Part shown: positions 24,881-35,087 of the stretch, in pieces
Numbering within the stretch: the first letter of the stretch is position 1
Layout: each line of letters starts with the position of its first letter
The notes under the pieces: model-generated
Database searches by the model: none
Told to the model about the DNA's origin: nothing
What the model saw: only the letters and a program-made list of their open reading frames with translations
Source of the DNA: Streptomyces sp. BK239
GTDB lineage: Bacteria > Actinomycetota > Actinomycetes > Streptomycetales > Streptomycetaceae
Direction of reading: 5' to 3'
NCBI RefSeq assembly: GCF_004217285.1
Contig: NZ_SHKS01000002.1
Span: forward strand, 744,001-808,000
DNA length: 64,000 bases
Program-made: the position numbers and the translations under genes

Positions 24881-26974
24881 TCAGCTCTTGGTGTCGGACG
24901 ACTCCTTCGCCCGCCCCGCGTCCGCCGGACCGCGCCGGACCGATCCCGGCGCGCTCCAGTCCTGCTGCCTGCGGGCCCGCTTCTTGGCCGCCTCGGAGGA
25001 CTGCAGCTGGTACGGGACGGACGTGACCATGACGCCCGGCGTGAACAGCAGCCGGCCCTTGAGCCGCAGGGCGCTCTGGTTGTGCAGGAAGTGCTCGTAC
25101 CAGTGGCCGACCACGTACTCGGGGATGATCACGGACACCGCGTCACGCGGCGACTCCCGGCGCAGGCTCTTGACGTACTCGATGACCGGCCGCGTGACCT
25201 CCCGGTACGGGGAGTCGAGGACCTTCAGCGGTACGTCGATGCCGCGCCGTTCCCATTCCTCGCGCAGCGCCTTCGTCTCGGCCGGGTCGACGTTGACGGT
25301 GAGCGCCTCCAGGGTGTCGGAGCGCATCAGCTTGGCGTAGGCGAGGGCGCGCAGCGTCGGACGGTGGATCTTGGAGATGAGCAGCACCGAGTGGACGCGG
25401 GAGGGGCGGACGCTGTCGTCGCTCGGGCCCTCGGGCGCGGCGAGTTCCGCGGAGACGCCGTCGTAGTGCCGGCGGATCGCGGTCATCGTGCCGTAGAAGA
25501 TCACCATGCCGAGCAGGGCGACCCAGGCGCCGTGGGTGAACTTGGTGACGAGGACGACGACGAGGACCAGGCCGGTGAAGAAGGCGCCGAAGGTGTTGAT
25601 CGCACGGGAGCGGATCATGTGGCGGCGCTTGTCGGGGTCGGTCTCGGTCGTCAGGTGGCGGTTCCAGTGCCGGACCATGCCGGTCTGGCTGAGGGTGAAC
25701 GACACGAACACGCCGACGATGTACAGCTGGATCAGGCGGGTGGAGTCGGCGCCGTAGATGCAGATCAGCAGTACCGCCGCGCCGGCCAGCAGCACGATGC
25801 CGTTGGAGAAGGCGAGCCGGTCGCCGCGGGTGTGCAGCTGGCGGGGCAGGTAGCGGTCCTGGGCGAGGATCGAGCCGAGGACGGGGAAGCCGTTGTAGGC
25901 GGTGTTCGCCGCCAGGAACAGCACCAGGGCGGTGGCCGCCGCGAGCACGATGAAGAAGAAGCTGCCCTTGCCGAAGACCGCCTCGGCGACCTGCGTGATC
26001 ACCGGGTTCTGCACGTAGTCGGCGCCGACCGCGACACCGTTCTTCAGCAGGTCGGCGGCCGGGTTCTCGGCCATGCGGACGTCGGTGACCAGGGCCAGGA
26101 CGATGATGCCGCAGAACATGGTGACGGCCAGCAGGCCCATCGCCGCGAGCGTGGTCGCCGCGTTCTTCGACTTGGGCTTGCGGAACGCCGGGACGCCGTT
26201 GGAGATCGCCTCGACGCCGGTGAGTGCGGCGCAGCCGGAGGAGAAGGCGCGCAGCAGCAGGAAGACCAGCGCGAAGCCGGCGAGGCCCTGGTGTTCGGCC
26301 TTGACGGTGTACTGAGCCGTCGGCGCCCGCATCGTGTCGTCGAGGACGAGCCCGCGGAAGGCCCCCCAGGCGATCATGATGAAGACGCCGGCGACGAACA
26401 CGTACGTGGGGATCGCGAAGAGCTTGCCGGACTCCTTGACGCCCCGCAGGTTCATCAGGGTCAGCAGCACGACGACGGCGACGGCGCAGATCACCTTGTG
26501 CTCGACGACGAAGGGGATCGCGGAGCCCAGGTTCTCGATGCCGGAGGAGATGGAGACGGCGACGGTCAGGACGTAGTCGACGAGCAGCGCGCTCGCGACG
26601 GTCAGGCCGGCCTTGGGGCCGAGGTTGGTGTTGGCCACCTCGTAGTCGCCGCCGCCGCTGGGGTAGGCGTGGACGTTCTGCCGGTAGGAGGCGACCACCG
26701 TGAACATCAGGACGACGACCGCGAGCGCGATCCACGGGCTGAAGTGGTAGGCCGACACGCCCGCGATGGACAGGACCAGCAGCACCTCGCCGGGGGCGTA
26801 TGCCACGGAGGACAGCGGGTCGGAGGCGAAGACGGGCAGGGCGATGCGCTTCGGCAGGAGCGTTTCTCCGAGCCGATCACTGCGCAGTGCGCGCCCGATC
26901 AGGATCCGTTTGGGCACGTCGGTCAGTTTGGACACAACAGAGGATCGTAGGCCTTCGAACACGGGGCCGCCCAC
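24881..26974 (-). CDS. KimA-like APC-superfamily potassium transporter
   Basis: A protein of up to 697 residues. It has about 12 hydrophobic segments (roughly 55-510) and a cytoplasmic C-terminal domain (about 530-660, starting near SVLLISKIHRPTLRALA). The opening RILIGRALRSDRLGETLLPK then FASDPLSSVAYAPGEVLL closely resembles B. subtilis KimA/YdaO, a high-affinity K+ importer of the KUP/APC group. The GTG at 26974 abuts the G-rich ribosome site. A GTG at 26962 is an equally plausible start. Two TrkA/Ceo genes lie divergently, supporting a potassium role. Older annotations call such proteins amino acid permeases. Confidence 0.8.
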   Translation of the reverse strand: MGGPVFEGLRSSVVSKLTDVPKRILIGRALRSDRLGETLLPKRIALPVFASDPLSSVAYAPGEVLLVLSIAGVSAYHFSPWIALAVVVLMFTVVASYRQNVHAYPSGGGDYEVANTNLGPKAGLTVASALLVDYVLTVAVSISSGIENLGSAIPFVVEHKVICAVAVVVLLTLMNLRGVKESGKLFAIPTYVFVAGVFIMIAWGAFRGLVLDDTMRAPTAQYTVKAEHQGLAGFALVFLLLRAFSSGCAALTGVEAISNGVPAFRKPKSKNAATTLAAMGLLAVTMFCGIIVLALVTDVRMAENPAADLLKNGVAVGADYVQNPVITQVAEAVFGKGSFFFIVLAAATALVLFLAANTAYNGFPVLGSILAQDRYLPRQLHTRGDRLAFSNGIVLLAGAAVLLICIYGADSTRLIQLYIVGVFVSFTLSQTGMVRHWNRHLTTETDPDKRRHMIRSRAINTFGAFFTGLVLVVVLVTKFTHGAWVALLGMVIFYGTMTAIRRHYDGVSAELAAPEGPSDDSVRPSRVHSVLLISKIHRPTLRALAYAKLMRSDTLEALTVNVDPAETKALREEWERRGIDVPLKVLDSPYREVTRPVIEYVKSLRRESPRDAVSVIIPEYVVGHWYEHFLHNQSALRLKGRLLFTPGVMVTSVPYQLQSSEAAKKRARRQQDWSAPGSVRRGPADAGRAKESSDTKS

Positions 26975-27118
26975 CCTCCCCCGGCCTCGGCCGGGTGATG
27001 CCGTGTCACGTCTGCCTCACGGGTGAAATCGGCCACGGCGCGACGGGGGATTCTGCAGGCACACCAATCGTCATGCCTATATGACAATCCACGCTCGCCG
27101 TAGCCCTTCGGAGGTTCC

Positions 27119-27214
27119 ATGCACACGACCGCGGAGTTGATCGGTGCCGCCGGCAGCGTCGTCGGCCTCGGAATCCTCACCTTCCTCAGTGTCTGGAGCA
27201 TCAGCCGTCGCTGA
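27119..27214 (+). CDS. 31-residue single-span membrane peptide between potassium genes
   Basis: ATG at 27119 preceded by CGGAGG five bases upstream, ending TGA at 27212-27214. The product begins MHTTAELIGAAGSVVGLG. It continues through one hydrophobic helix (about residues 7-26) and ends with SISRR, a positively charged tail that predicts the C-terminus inside. The position is between the divergent KimA-like and TrkA genes, on the TrkA strand. It has the size and shape of small transporter accessory peptides such as KdpF but no convincing sequence match to KdpF. The gene call rests on the strong ribosome-binding site and the membrane-like composition. Confidence 0.65.
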   Translation: MHTTAELIGAAGSVVGLGILTFLSVWSISRR

Positions 27215-27233
27215 CCGCGCGACGGTGGCCCGG

Positions 27234-27256
27234 GCCGTCGCCCGTCGCCCGACGGC
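27234..27256 (+). terminator. Hairpin after the small membrane peptide gene
   Basis: GCCGTCG and CGACGGC form seven-base arms around a nine-base loop, 20 bases after the peptide stop. It may partly separate the peptide transcript from the downstream TrkA genes. Confidence 0.4.
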
Positions 27257-27392
27257 GCGGCCCGCACTCGGAGTGCCCCGCGCGTGTGTAGCCCGGGCGG
27301 CGGTCTGAGACCCTGTGAGGGGGTCCTCGGACGCTCATCGTGCGCGGACCCTCCAAGCCACCCCAGCGATTTCTGACCTCGGAAGGACGGTC

Positions 27393-28061
27393 GTGCACAT
27401 CGTCATCATGGGCTGCGGCAGAGTGGGTTCCGCTCTCGCCCAGACCCTGGAGCAGCAGGGGCACACGGTCGCCGTGATCGACCAGGACCCCACCGCCTTC
27501 CGACGTCTCGGCTCCTCGTTCGGCGGCCGCCGGGTCACCGGTGTCGGTTTCGACCAGGACACCCTGCGTGAGGCGGGCATCGAGGAGGCCGGCGCGTTCG
27601 CCGCCGTCTCCAGCGGCGACAACTCCAACATCATCGCCGCGCGTGTCGCCCGCGAGATGTTCGGCATCGAGAACGTCGCCGCGCGTATCTACGACCCTCG
27701 CCGCGCCGAGGTCTACCAGCGCCTGGGCATCCCGACCGTGGCCACCGTCCGCTGGACGGCCGACCAGATGCTGCGCCGGCTGCTGCCCTCGGGGTCGGAG
27801 CCGCTGTGGCGCGACCCCACCGGCGGCGTCCAGCTCGCCGAGGTGCACGCCTCCGCCGCCTGGGTCGGTCACAAGATCAGCAAGCTGCAGGAGGAGACGG
27901 GCGTGCGCGTGGCGTTCCTGACCCGCCTCGGCGAGGCCATCCTGCCCACCTCGCAGACCGTGCTGCAGGAGGGCGACCTGGTGCATGTGATGATGCGCAG
28001 CGACGAGGTCGAGAAGATCGAGGCGTCGTTCGCCGAGGGCCCGAAGGAAGGCGGTCACTGA
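27393..28061 (+). CDS. TrkA-family potassium-uptake regulatory subunit, CeoB-like
   Basis: A 222-residue protein with an N-terminal RCK/TrkA-N Rossmann domain (HIVIMGCGRVGSALAQ at about 2-17, VIDQDPTAF) and a C-terminal TrkA-C domain (from about 140). The start is the GTG at 27393 with GGAAGGA upstream; an ATG at 27315 would extend beyond the Rossmann motif and is rejected. RCK subunits bind nucleotides and gate membrane K+ transporters. Its stop overlaps the start of the next TrkA gene by one base (TGATG). The pair resembles CeoB/CeoC of actinobacteria. The membrane partner may be the divergent KimA-like protein or a Trk pore encoded elsewhere. Confidence 0.9.
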   Translation: MHIVIMGCGRVGSALAQTLEQQGHTVAVIDQDPTAFRRLGSSFGGRRVTGVGFDQDTLREAGIEEAGAFAAVSSGDNSNIIAARVAREMFGIENVAARIYDPRRAEVYQRLGIPTVATVRWTADQMLRRLLPSGSEPLWRDPTGGVQLAEVHASAAWVGHKISKLQEETGVRVAFLTRLGEAILPTSQTVLQEGDLVHVMMRSDEVEKIEASFAEGPKEGGH

Positions 28062-28738
28062 TGAGGGTCGCCATTGCCGGAGCCGGCGCCGTCGGCCGCT
28101 CGATCGCGGGCGAACTGCTGGAGAACGGCCACGAGGTCCTGCTCGTCGACAAGGCGCCGACCGCCATCTCGGTCGAGCGCGTCCCGCAGGCGGAGTGGCT
28201 GCTCGCCGACGCCTGTGAGATCACGTCCCTGGACGAGGCGGCCCTCCAGCGCTGCAACGTCGTGATCGCCGCGACGGGCGACGACAAGGTCAACCTGGTC
28301 GTCTCGCTGCTCGCCAAGACGGAGTACGGCGTCCCGCGCGTCGTCGCCCGCGTCAACAACCCCAAGAACGAGTGGCTCTTCAACGAGTCCTGGGGCGTGG
28401 ACGTCGCCGTCTCCACCCCGCGTCTGATGTCGGCCCTCGTCGAGGAGGCGGTCAGCGTCGGCGACCTGGTCCGCCTGTTGCGCTTCAGCCACGGCGACGC
28501 CAACCTCGTGGAGCTGACCCTCCCCGAGGAGTCCGCCCTCGCCGGTACCCAGGTCGGCGATGTGGAGTGGCCCGAGGACACCTCGCTGGTCACCATCATC
28601 CGCGGCACCCGGGTGCTGACCCCGACCCGCGAGGACTCCCTGGAAGCGGGCGACGAGTTGCTCTTCGTCGCCGCTCAGGCCCGGGAGGAGCAGTTGGAGG
28701 ACCTGCTGTCGGTCCGCCGCGAGGACACGGTGGGCTGA
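28061..28738 (+). CDS. TrkA-family potassium-uptake regulatory subunit, CeoC-like
   Basis: A 225-residue RCK protein. The Rossmann motif GAGAVGRSIAGEL occupies about 7-19, DKAPTAISV and AATGDDKVNLVVSLLAK follow, and a TrkA-C domain lies at about 140-215. It is read from the overlapping TGATG with the CeoB-like gene, so both are made together and probably form a hetero-oligomeric gating ring. It regulates K+ transport in response to nucleotides (family knowledge). The transcript ends in the strong palindrome that follows. Confidence 0.9.
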   Translation: MRVAIAGAGAVGRSIAGELLENGHEVLLVDKAPTAISVERVPQAEWLLADACEITSLDEAALQRCNVVIAATGDDKVNLVVSLLAKTEYGVPRVVARVNNPKNEWLFNESWGVDVAVSTPRLMSALVEEAVSVGDLVRLLRFSHGDANLVELTLPEESALAGTQVGDVEWPEDTSLVTIIRGTRVLTPTREDSLEAGDELLFVAAQAREEQLEDLLSVRREDTVG

Positions 28739-28763
28739 GCCGCGCCCGCCCACGGCGACGCCG

Positions 28764-28833
28764 AGTCGCCGAGCACACACGACGGGGGCGCCCGGAGATC
28801 TCCGGGCGCCCCCGTCGTGTGTGCTCGGCGACT
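28764..28833. terminator. Perfect 70-bp palindrome, bidirectional terminator
   Basis: Arms of 35 bases (28764-28798 and 28799-28833) pair at every position with no spacer, centred on GGAGATCTCC. It lies 25 bases after the ceoC-like stop and 27 bases before the end of the convergent DUF3159 gene. Each strand would make a very stable hairpin, so both transcripts can end here. It is much longer than typical Streptomyces terminators. Confidence 0.85.
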
Positions 28834-28860
28834 GTGCTCGTCGTCCGGCCGGGCCGGCGA

Positions 28861-29619
28861 CTACCCTTCGCGGCGGTGCCGCCCGCCGGCCTCGGAGGGC
28901 GCGGTCTCCGTGTCGGTCTCCGTCCGCGCGGCAGCGGCCTTCTCCTCCGCCTCCATCTCCGCGAAGACGTCGATCGGCGCCGGCGCCTTCGCCAGGAACA
29001 CCCACGTCAGCCATACCGCCAGCAGGAACGGCGGGATCTTCAGCGCGACCAGCACCCAGCCCAGCTGCGTGGTGTCGGCCCACCAGTACAGCGGGAAGAG
29101 GATCGCGCACTTGCCGAGCAGGATCAGGCCCCAGGCGTAGCTGGCCTTGGCGTACGCCTTCTTGCGGCCGGGGTTGCGGGTCCGCCAGGAGAGGTTCTCC
29201 TTGAACACCGGCCCGAGGATCAGGCCGAGCAGCGGCACCCCGCACAGCGTCGTGATGATGTAGGCCAGCGCCAGGCCCAGCGTGTAGAGCATGCCGGGGA
29301 GGTAGAAGTCCTTGGCGTTGCCGGTCATCATCGCGAACACGACACCGAAGGCGACACCGAATACACCGCTGAAGGCGTGCTTCACGGTGTCCTTCTTGAC
29401 GAGGCGCACCACGACCAGGACGAGCGACACCGCGAGCGCGGCGATCGCCGACATGTGCAGGTCTTTGTTGATCGTGTAGATCGTGACGAACAGCAGGCCG
29501 GGCAGCACCGTCTCGACCATGCCGCGCACCCCGCCGAACGCCTCGAACAGCGCGGCCTCGGTCACCGCCCGGGCGTCGTCCTGCTGAGTGTCTTCGGTCG
29601 GCTTGTCGAGCGACGTCAC
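28861..29619 (-). CDS. DUF3159 membrane protein
   Basis: A 252-residue membrane protein with about six hydrophobic segments between 40 and 215. It belongs to the actinobacterial DUF3159 family by overall pattern (TEAALFEAFGGVRGMVETVL, then GLLFVTIYTI). It has a charged, disordered C-terminus. The GTG at 29619 follows GGGAG and lies three bases after the OB-fold gene, so the two are co-transcribed. No function is established for the family. Confidence 0.85.
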   Translation of the reverse strand: MTSLDKPTEDTQQDDARAVTEAALFEAFGGVRGMVETVLPGLLFVTIYTINKDLHMSAIAALAVSLVLVVVRLVKKDTVKHAFSGVFGVAFGVVFAMMTGNAKDFYLPGMLYTLGLALAYIITTLCGVPLLGLILGPVFKENLSWRTRNPGRKKAYAKASYAWGLILLGKCAILFPLYWWADTTQLGWVLVALKIPPFLLAVWLTWVFLAKAPAPIDVFAEMEAEEKAAAARTETDTETAPSEAGGRHRREG

Positions 29620-29622
29620 CGG

Positions 29623-30021
29623 CTACTCCCTACCGAGGGGTCTCAGTTCGTACTTGGGATTGAACAGCACCCGGCGGCCCCGGCTCATCGAGATCCGGCC
29701 CGATGCGATGAGTCTGCGCCCCGGCTCTATGCCGACTATCGAGCGCCGGCCCAGCCACACCACGTCCAGCGCGGCGGAACCGTCGAACAGCTCCGCCTCC
29801 AGGGCCGGGACTCCGGCGCGCGGTCGCAGGGTGACCGTGCGCAAGGTACCAGTAACCGTCACGATCTGGCGGTCCTGGCAGTCTCCGATCCGTGTGCAGC
29901 CGGCGGTCTGCGCGTCCTCCCGCAGCTCCTCGGACTCCAGGTCCTCCTGCGACGAGGAGAGCCGATCGAGCATGCGCCGGAACCGGCCCACCGGCTTCTC
30001 GGAACGAGGAAGAGCACTCAT
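29623..30021 (-). CDS. OB-fold nucleic-acid-binding protein
   Basis: A 132-residue protein with a C-terminal OB fold (about 48-125: RQIVTVTGTLRTVTLRP, VVWLGRRSIVGIEPGRRL, MSRGRRVLFNPKYEL). The pattern matches the small actinobacterial OB-fold proteins related to the RecG/DNA polymerase III alpha anticodon-like domain. The ATG at 30021 is selected as the start before ALPRSEKP. It forms a tight pair with the DUF3159 gene. A nucleic-acid ligand is presumed, not shown. Confidence 0.8.
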   Translation of the reverse strand: MSALPRSEKPVGRFRRMLDRLSSSQEDLESEELREDAQTAGCTRIGDCQDRQIVTVTGTLRTVTLRPRAGVPALEAELFDGSAALDVVWLGRRSIVGIEPGRRLIASGRISMSRGRRVLFNPKYELRPLGRE

Positions 30022-30112
30022 ATCTGAAGCGTACCGGGGCCCGGCGCCCACCCCGCACCCGCGTGACGCGCCCGCGCCCGCGCCCACTTCCACGACCCTG
30101 GCGGCCCGCGGC

Positions 30113-30792
<680 letters not shown>

Positions 30793-30796
<4 letters not shown>

Positions 30797-33372
30797 GAGG
30801 CCCGCCTTTCCGGTCGTACGGGGACAGGTTCCGCTGGGACGCCGCCCGGGACGTCCGTGTCGATGGGTCCCGCGCGTGATCCTGCCGCACGCAGGGTGAG
30901 GACCATGGTGAGGCCGCCGCCCGGTGTGTCCTCGGCGGTCAGGGTGCCGCCCATGGCCTCGGCGAAGCCGCGCGCCACCGCCAGGCCGAGGCCCACGCCG
31001 GTGCCGCGCGGGGCGTCGCCGTAGCGCTGGAAGGGCGCGAAGATCCGCTCCTTGGCCTCGTCGGGCACTCCGCGCCCGCGGTCCACGACCCGTACCTCGA
31101 CGCGCTCGGCCATGGCGCTCGCCGAGACGAGGGCCCGCTCGCCGTCCGGGCTGTACTTGACGGCGTTCTCCACCAGGTTGGCCACCGACCGCTCCAGCAG
31201 TCCGGCATCGACGGCCACCATGGGCAGCGTCTCGGGGATGTCGAGCTCCACGCTGTCCTCGGGGACCCCGCCGAGAGCCATCGGGACCACCTCGTCGAGG
31301 TCGATCTCCCTCACGATCGGCGTGACGGTGCCGGTCTGTAGGCGGGACATGTCGAGCAGGTTGCCGACCAGATGGTCCAGCCGGTCGGCGCCCTGCTCGA
31401 TCGACTCCAGCAGCTCCGCTTCGTCCTCCTCGGACCACTCCACGTCGTCCGAGCGCAGCGAGGAGACCGCCGCCTTGATCCCGGCCAGCGGGGTACGCAG
31501 GTCATGGCTGACGGCGGCCAGCAGGGCGGTGCGGATCCGGTTGCCCTCGGCGAGCGTGCGGGCCCGGTCGGCCTCCTCCTGAAGCCGCCGCCGGTCCAGG
31601 ACCACCACGGCCTGCGCCGCGAACGCGGCCAGCACCCGGCGGTCCTCGGCCGGCAGCACCCGCCCCGTGAGCGCCAGCGCCATGCGGTCACCGACCGGGA
31701 CGTCCACGTCGGCCTCCTCCGGCCGTTCCACCGGCTTCCCGGCGCCGGCCCGGCCCGCGCACGTCCAGGGCGCGACGTCGCTCTCCCGCTCCAGCAGGGC
31801 CGCCGAGTCCATGCCGAAGGTCTCCCGGACCCGCTCGAGGAGCCCCTCCAGGCTGGTCTCGCCGCGCAGGACGTCGCCCGCGAGGAAGGAGAGGATCTCG
31901 GACTCGGCGCGCAGCCGGGCCGCCTGCTGGGTGCGTCTGGCCGCGAGGTCCACCACGGAGGCCACCGACACACCGACCCCCACGAAGATCACTATGGCGA
32001 CGATGTTCTTCGGGTCGGCGATTCTCCAGTGGTGCAGGGGCGGTGTGTAGAAGTAGTTCAGCAGCAGGGAGCCCAGCGCCGCCGAGGCCAGGGCCGGCAG
32101 CAGCCCGCCGAGCAGCGCCGCCGCGACGGTCACCGTCAGGAACAGCAGCATGTCGTTGGCGAGACCGAGGTCGACGGTGGTCAGCAGCACCGTCAGCGTG
32201 ACCGGGCCGGCGAGCCCGACCAGCCAGCCCCACAGGAGCCGGGCCCGCCCCAGCCGCGCTCCCCGGGCCACCGGCAGTCCCCGCCCCTTGGCGGCCTCCT
32301 CGTGCGTGACGATGTGCACGTCGAGGTCGGGACCCGACTCCCGGGCGACGGTGGCGCCGACGCCGGGGCCGAAGACGTACTGCCAGGCCTTGCGGCGGGA
32401 GGAGCCCAGGACGATCTGGGTGGCGTTCGCCCCGCGGGCGAAGTCGAGCAGCGCGGCCGGTATGTCGTCGCCGATGACGTGGTGGAAGGTGCCGCCCAGG
32501 TCCTCCACGAGCGTGCGCTGCACGGCGAGTTCCTTCGGGGAGGCTGCCGTCAGCCCGTCGCTTCGCGCTATGTAGACCGCCAGCACCTCGCCCCCGGCGC
32601 CCTTCTCCGCCAGCCGCACCGCCCGCCGGATCAGCGTCCGCCCCTCCGGGCCGCCCGTGAGCCCCACGACGATCCGCTCCCGCGATCCCCAGATCGCCGA
32701 CACCCGGTGCTCGCTCCGGTACTCCTGCAGATACTCGTCGACCCGGTCGGCCACCCACAGCAACGCCAGCTCGCGCAGGGCGGTGAGGTTGCCGGGGCGG
32801 AAGTAGTTCGACAGGGCCGCGTCGACCTTGTCGGGCTTGTAGACGTTGCCGTGCGCCATCCGCCTGCGCAGGGCCTCGGGGGACATGTCGACCAGCTCGA
32901 TCTGGTCGGTGCGCCGCACGAACTCGTCAGGGACCGTCTCCTGCTGCCGCACCCCCGTGATCGACTCCACGACGTCGCCCAGGGACTCCAGGTGCTGGAT
33001 GTTCACCGTGGAGACGACGTCCACGCCGGCGGCGAGCAGTTCCTCGACGTCCTGCCAGCGCTTGGCGTTGCGCGAGCCGGGGACGTTGGTGTGGGCGAGT
33101 TCGTCCACCAGGGCGACCTGGGGACGCCGGGCCAGCACTGCGTCCACGTCCATCTCCGTGAAGAGGGCGTCCCGGTAGCTCAACTCCCGGCGCGGTACCT
33201 GCTCCAGGCCGTGCAGCATCACTTCGGTGCGCGGCCTGTCGTGGTGCTCGACGAACGCCACGACGCAGTCCGTGCCCCGCTCCAGACGACGGTGCGCCTC
33301 CGACAGCATGGCGTAGGTCTTGCCCACGCCCGGGGCGGCACCGAGGTAGATCCGAAGCTTGCCGCGTCCCAT
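30793..33372 (-). CDS. kdpD: KdpD-like potassium/osmotic sensor histidine kinase
   Basis: An 859-residue sensor kinase with full KdpD architecture. The KdpD N-terminal domain (about 1-210) holds a P-loop GAAPGVGKT at 11-19. It is followed by a universal-stress-protein domain (about 245-365, site of cyclic di-AMP binding in S. aureus KdpD), four membrane helices (about 395-490), a GAF-like domain, a HisKA domain with VSHDLRTPLAG, and HATPase boxes NLVENAVKYSPDG and GTGVGLGLAVARG. The ATG at 33372 starts the MGRGKLRIYLG motif. It is coupled to kdpE. Cyclic di-AMP sensing in this organism is inference. Confidence 0.93.
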
Positions 33373-33769
33373 GGCCCCATTGTCTTCCCGTAACCACTGC
33401 CTACGCAGCGTCGACCTTACGGCCAAGGACTCGGACAATGGGGACGAGAAGCAGGCCACTGAACGCCTTTTACGCAACCCTGACGCGCTGGGCGCCCTCC
33501 TGGTCGACACGATCATGACCCGTTCCCCCTCACCGCTCCGCTCTCCGGCCTTCACCGCTTCATCGGATGAGGCCCCCCGATCGGTTCACGCCGACGGAAG
33601 CCGACCTGGATCGGGTGCGGAGGTCGGGCCACGGCGACGGCGCGCCGGCACAGACAGGCAGACCGACAAGCAGGCAAGCGGTCCGCCAGCCGGCCGGCCA
33701 GAACAGCGAAAGGGCCGCACCCCTTCCGGGATGCGGCCCCAATTGCTCTGGATCGGCTCGCGCCGCGCC
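33373..33769. other. 397-base gap upstream of kdpD
   Basis: It holds the kdpD promoter region and, at its far end, the terminator of the DUF3710 gene. No kdpF or other small gene with a ribosome-binding site was recognised. Confidence 0.5.
33712..33739 (-). terminator. Terminator after the dut/DUF3710 operon
   Basis: GGGCCGCA and TGCGGCCC arms with additional inner C/G pairing around CTTCC, about 30 bases downstream of the DUF3710 stop. Confidence 0.75.
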
Positions 33770-34534
33770 CTAGCGGACCTCGGTGATCTCCGGCCCGCGC
33801 TGCAGCTGGCCCATTCCGCCGGAGAACCGGGAGCCGGCCTCTTCCTGCTGGACTCCCTCGGGCACCATCTGGGCGTCGTTCGGCAGCTTCAGGACGATCG
33901 GGTCCCGGGGGGCCATCGGACCCTCGCCGCGGACCACGACCGTGTCGCGGAAGATCTGCTCGAGCAGGCCGGCGGCCTGCGGCTGCACCGCGCCCTGTCC
34001 CGAGATGACGCCGCGCAGGAACCAGCGGGGCCCGTCGACGCCGACGAACCGCACGACGTGGAACCCGCCCGTGCCGTCGGGCAGCTGCACCGGCACCTGG
34101 GCGCGCAGCTCCCAGCCCAGCGGTCCCTCGACCTCGTCGATGATGCCGCCCTGCTGGGTGATGCCGGAGCCGATCTCCTCGCGGACCTCGCCCCAGATGC
34201 CCTCCCGCTTGGGCGCGGCGAAGGCCTGCAACTGGATGGCGCTGTCGCGCAGTACGACGGTGGCCGCGACGATCGCGTCGCCCGCGACCTCGACCCGCAG
34301 CTCCATGCCGTCGACGCCGGGCACGAAGATGCCGCCCAGATCCACGCGCCCCTCGCCGGGGTCGCGCACCTCGGAGCTGTCCCAGGGCCCGTCGGGCCGC
34401 GGTTCGGGCTCGAGCCGCACTCGCTCGCGCTCGCCCTCTACCTCGTCCGCCTCAGTGTCGACACTGTCGACGACCTGCTCGGCCTCGCCGGCCGCGTCCT
34501 CGGCGGCACCCTTCTTGTTGCGACGTCCGAACAC
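33770..34534 (-). CDS. DUF3710 family protein
   Basis: A 254-residue soluble protein of the actinobacterial DUF3710 family. It has an acidic N-terminal tail (about 1-55) and a conserved core (about 65-230, with LGGIFVPGVDGMELRVEV and GPRWFLRGVISG). It starts at the GTG at 34534 preceded by GGAAGGAC, one base after the dUTPase stop, so the two genes form an operon. This dut-DUF3710 pairing is widely conserved in actinobacteria. The function is unknown. Confidence 0.85.
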   Translation of the reverse strand: MFGRRNKKGAAEDAAGEAEQVVDSVDTEADEVEGERERVRLEPEPRPDGPWDSSEVRDPGEGRVDLGGIFVPGVDGMELRVEVAGDAIVAATVVLRDSAIQLQAFAAPKREGIWGEVREEIGSGITQQGGIIDEVEGPLGWELRAQVPVQLPDGTGGFHVVRFVGVDGPRWFLRGVISGQGAVQPQAAGLLEQIFRDTVVVRGEGPMAPRDPIVLKLPNDAQMVPEGVQQEEAGSRFSGGMGQLQRGPEITEVR

Positions 34535-34535
34535 G

Positions 34536-35087
34536 TCACTGTCCTTCCCGGTCGGATACGACCGAAGCGTATCGATTCCCACCCGTCGGACCGCCTGCGG
34601 CGGCCTGACCACTTGTGCCGCTTCCGCCGTCCACGGCGGCGTGACCACCGGTGGACCCGAAGCCCCCCTCGGCCCGCGCCGAGTCGGGAAGTTCCGCCAC
34701 CTCGTGGAAGCGGACCCTCTCGACCTGCTGGACGACCAGTTGGGCAATCCGGTCGAAGCGCTCGAACCGCACGGACTCGCGCGGGTCGAGATTCACCACG
34801 ATCACCTTGATCTCCCCACGGTACCCGGCATCAACCGTCCCCGGGGCATTCACGAGGGCGACGCCGCACCGGGCGGCGAGCCCTGAACGAGGGTGCACGA
34901 AAGCCGCGTACCCCTCGGGCAGCGCGATGGACACCCCCGTCGGCAGTACGGCCCGCTCCCCCGGCGCGAGTTCACGGGCCTCGGTGGTCCGCAGATCGGC
35001 GCCCGCGTCACCGGGGTGCGCGTACGTCGGAAGCGGTACGTCGGGGTCGACGCGCCGAAGGAGGACCTGCACGGGAGAGTGGCTCAC
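34536..35087 (-). CDS. dut: dUTP diphosphatase (dUTPase)
   Basis: A 183-residue trimeric dUTPase that hydrolyses dUTP to dUMP, keeping uracil out of DNA. The five family motifs are visible: PGDAGADLRT (motif 1, about 24-33), HPRSGLAAR (motif 2), NAPGTVDAGYRGEI (motif 3, uracil-binding hairpin), RFDRIAQLVV (motif 4) and GGFGSTG (motif 5). The GTG at 35087 overlaps the stop of the thioesterase gene by four bases. The C-terminal 30 residues after motif 5 are a Gly/Ala-rich extension. It is co-transcribed with the thioesterase and DUF3710 genes. Confidence 0.95.
   Translation of the reverse strand: MSHSPVQVLLRRVDPDVPLPTYAHPGDAGADLRTTEARELAPGERAVLPTGVSIALPEGYAAFVHPRSGLAARCGVALVNAPGTVDAGYRGEIKVIVVNLDPRESVRFERFDRIAQLVVQQVERVRFHEVAELPDSARAEGGFGSTGGHAAVDGGSGTSGQAAAGGPTGGNRYASVVSDREGQ

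Noticed and set aside
26975..27118. Possible cyclic di-AMP riboswitch before the KimA-like gene, as in B. subtilis.
   Set aside because: None of the conserved ydaO blocks (such as CAGCTAACC) are present in this short leader.
33373..33769. Search for kdpF or other Kdp genes upstream of kdpD.
   Set aside because: No short hydrophobic frame with a ribosome-binding site was found; only a terminator and promoter region.
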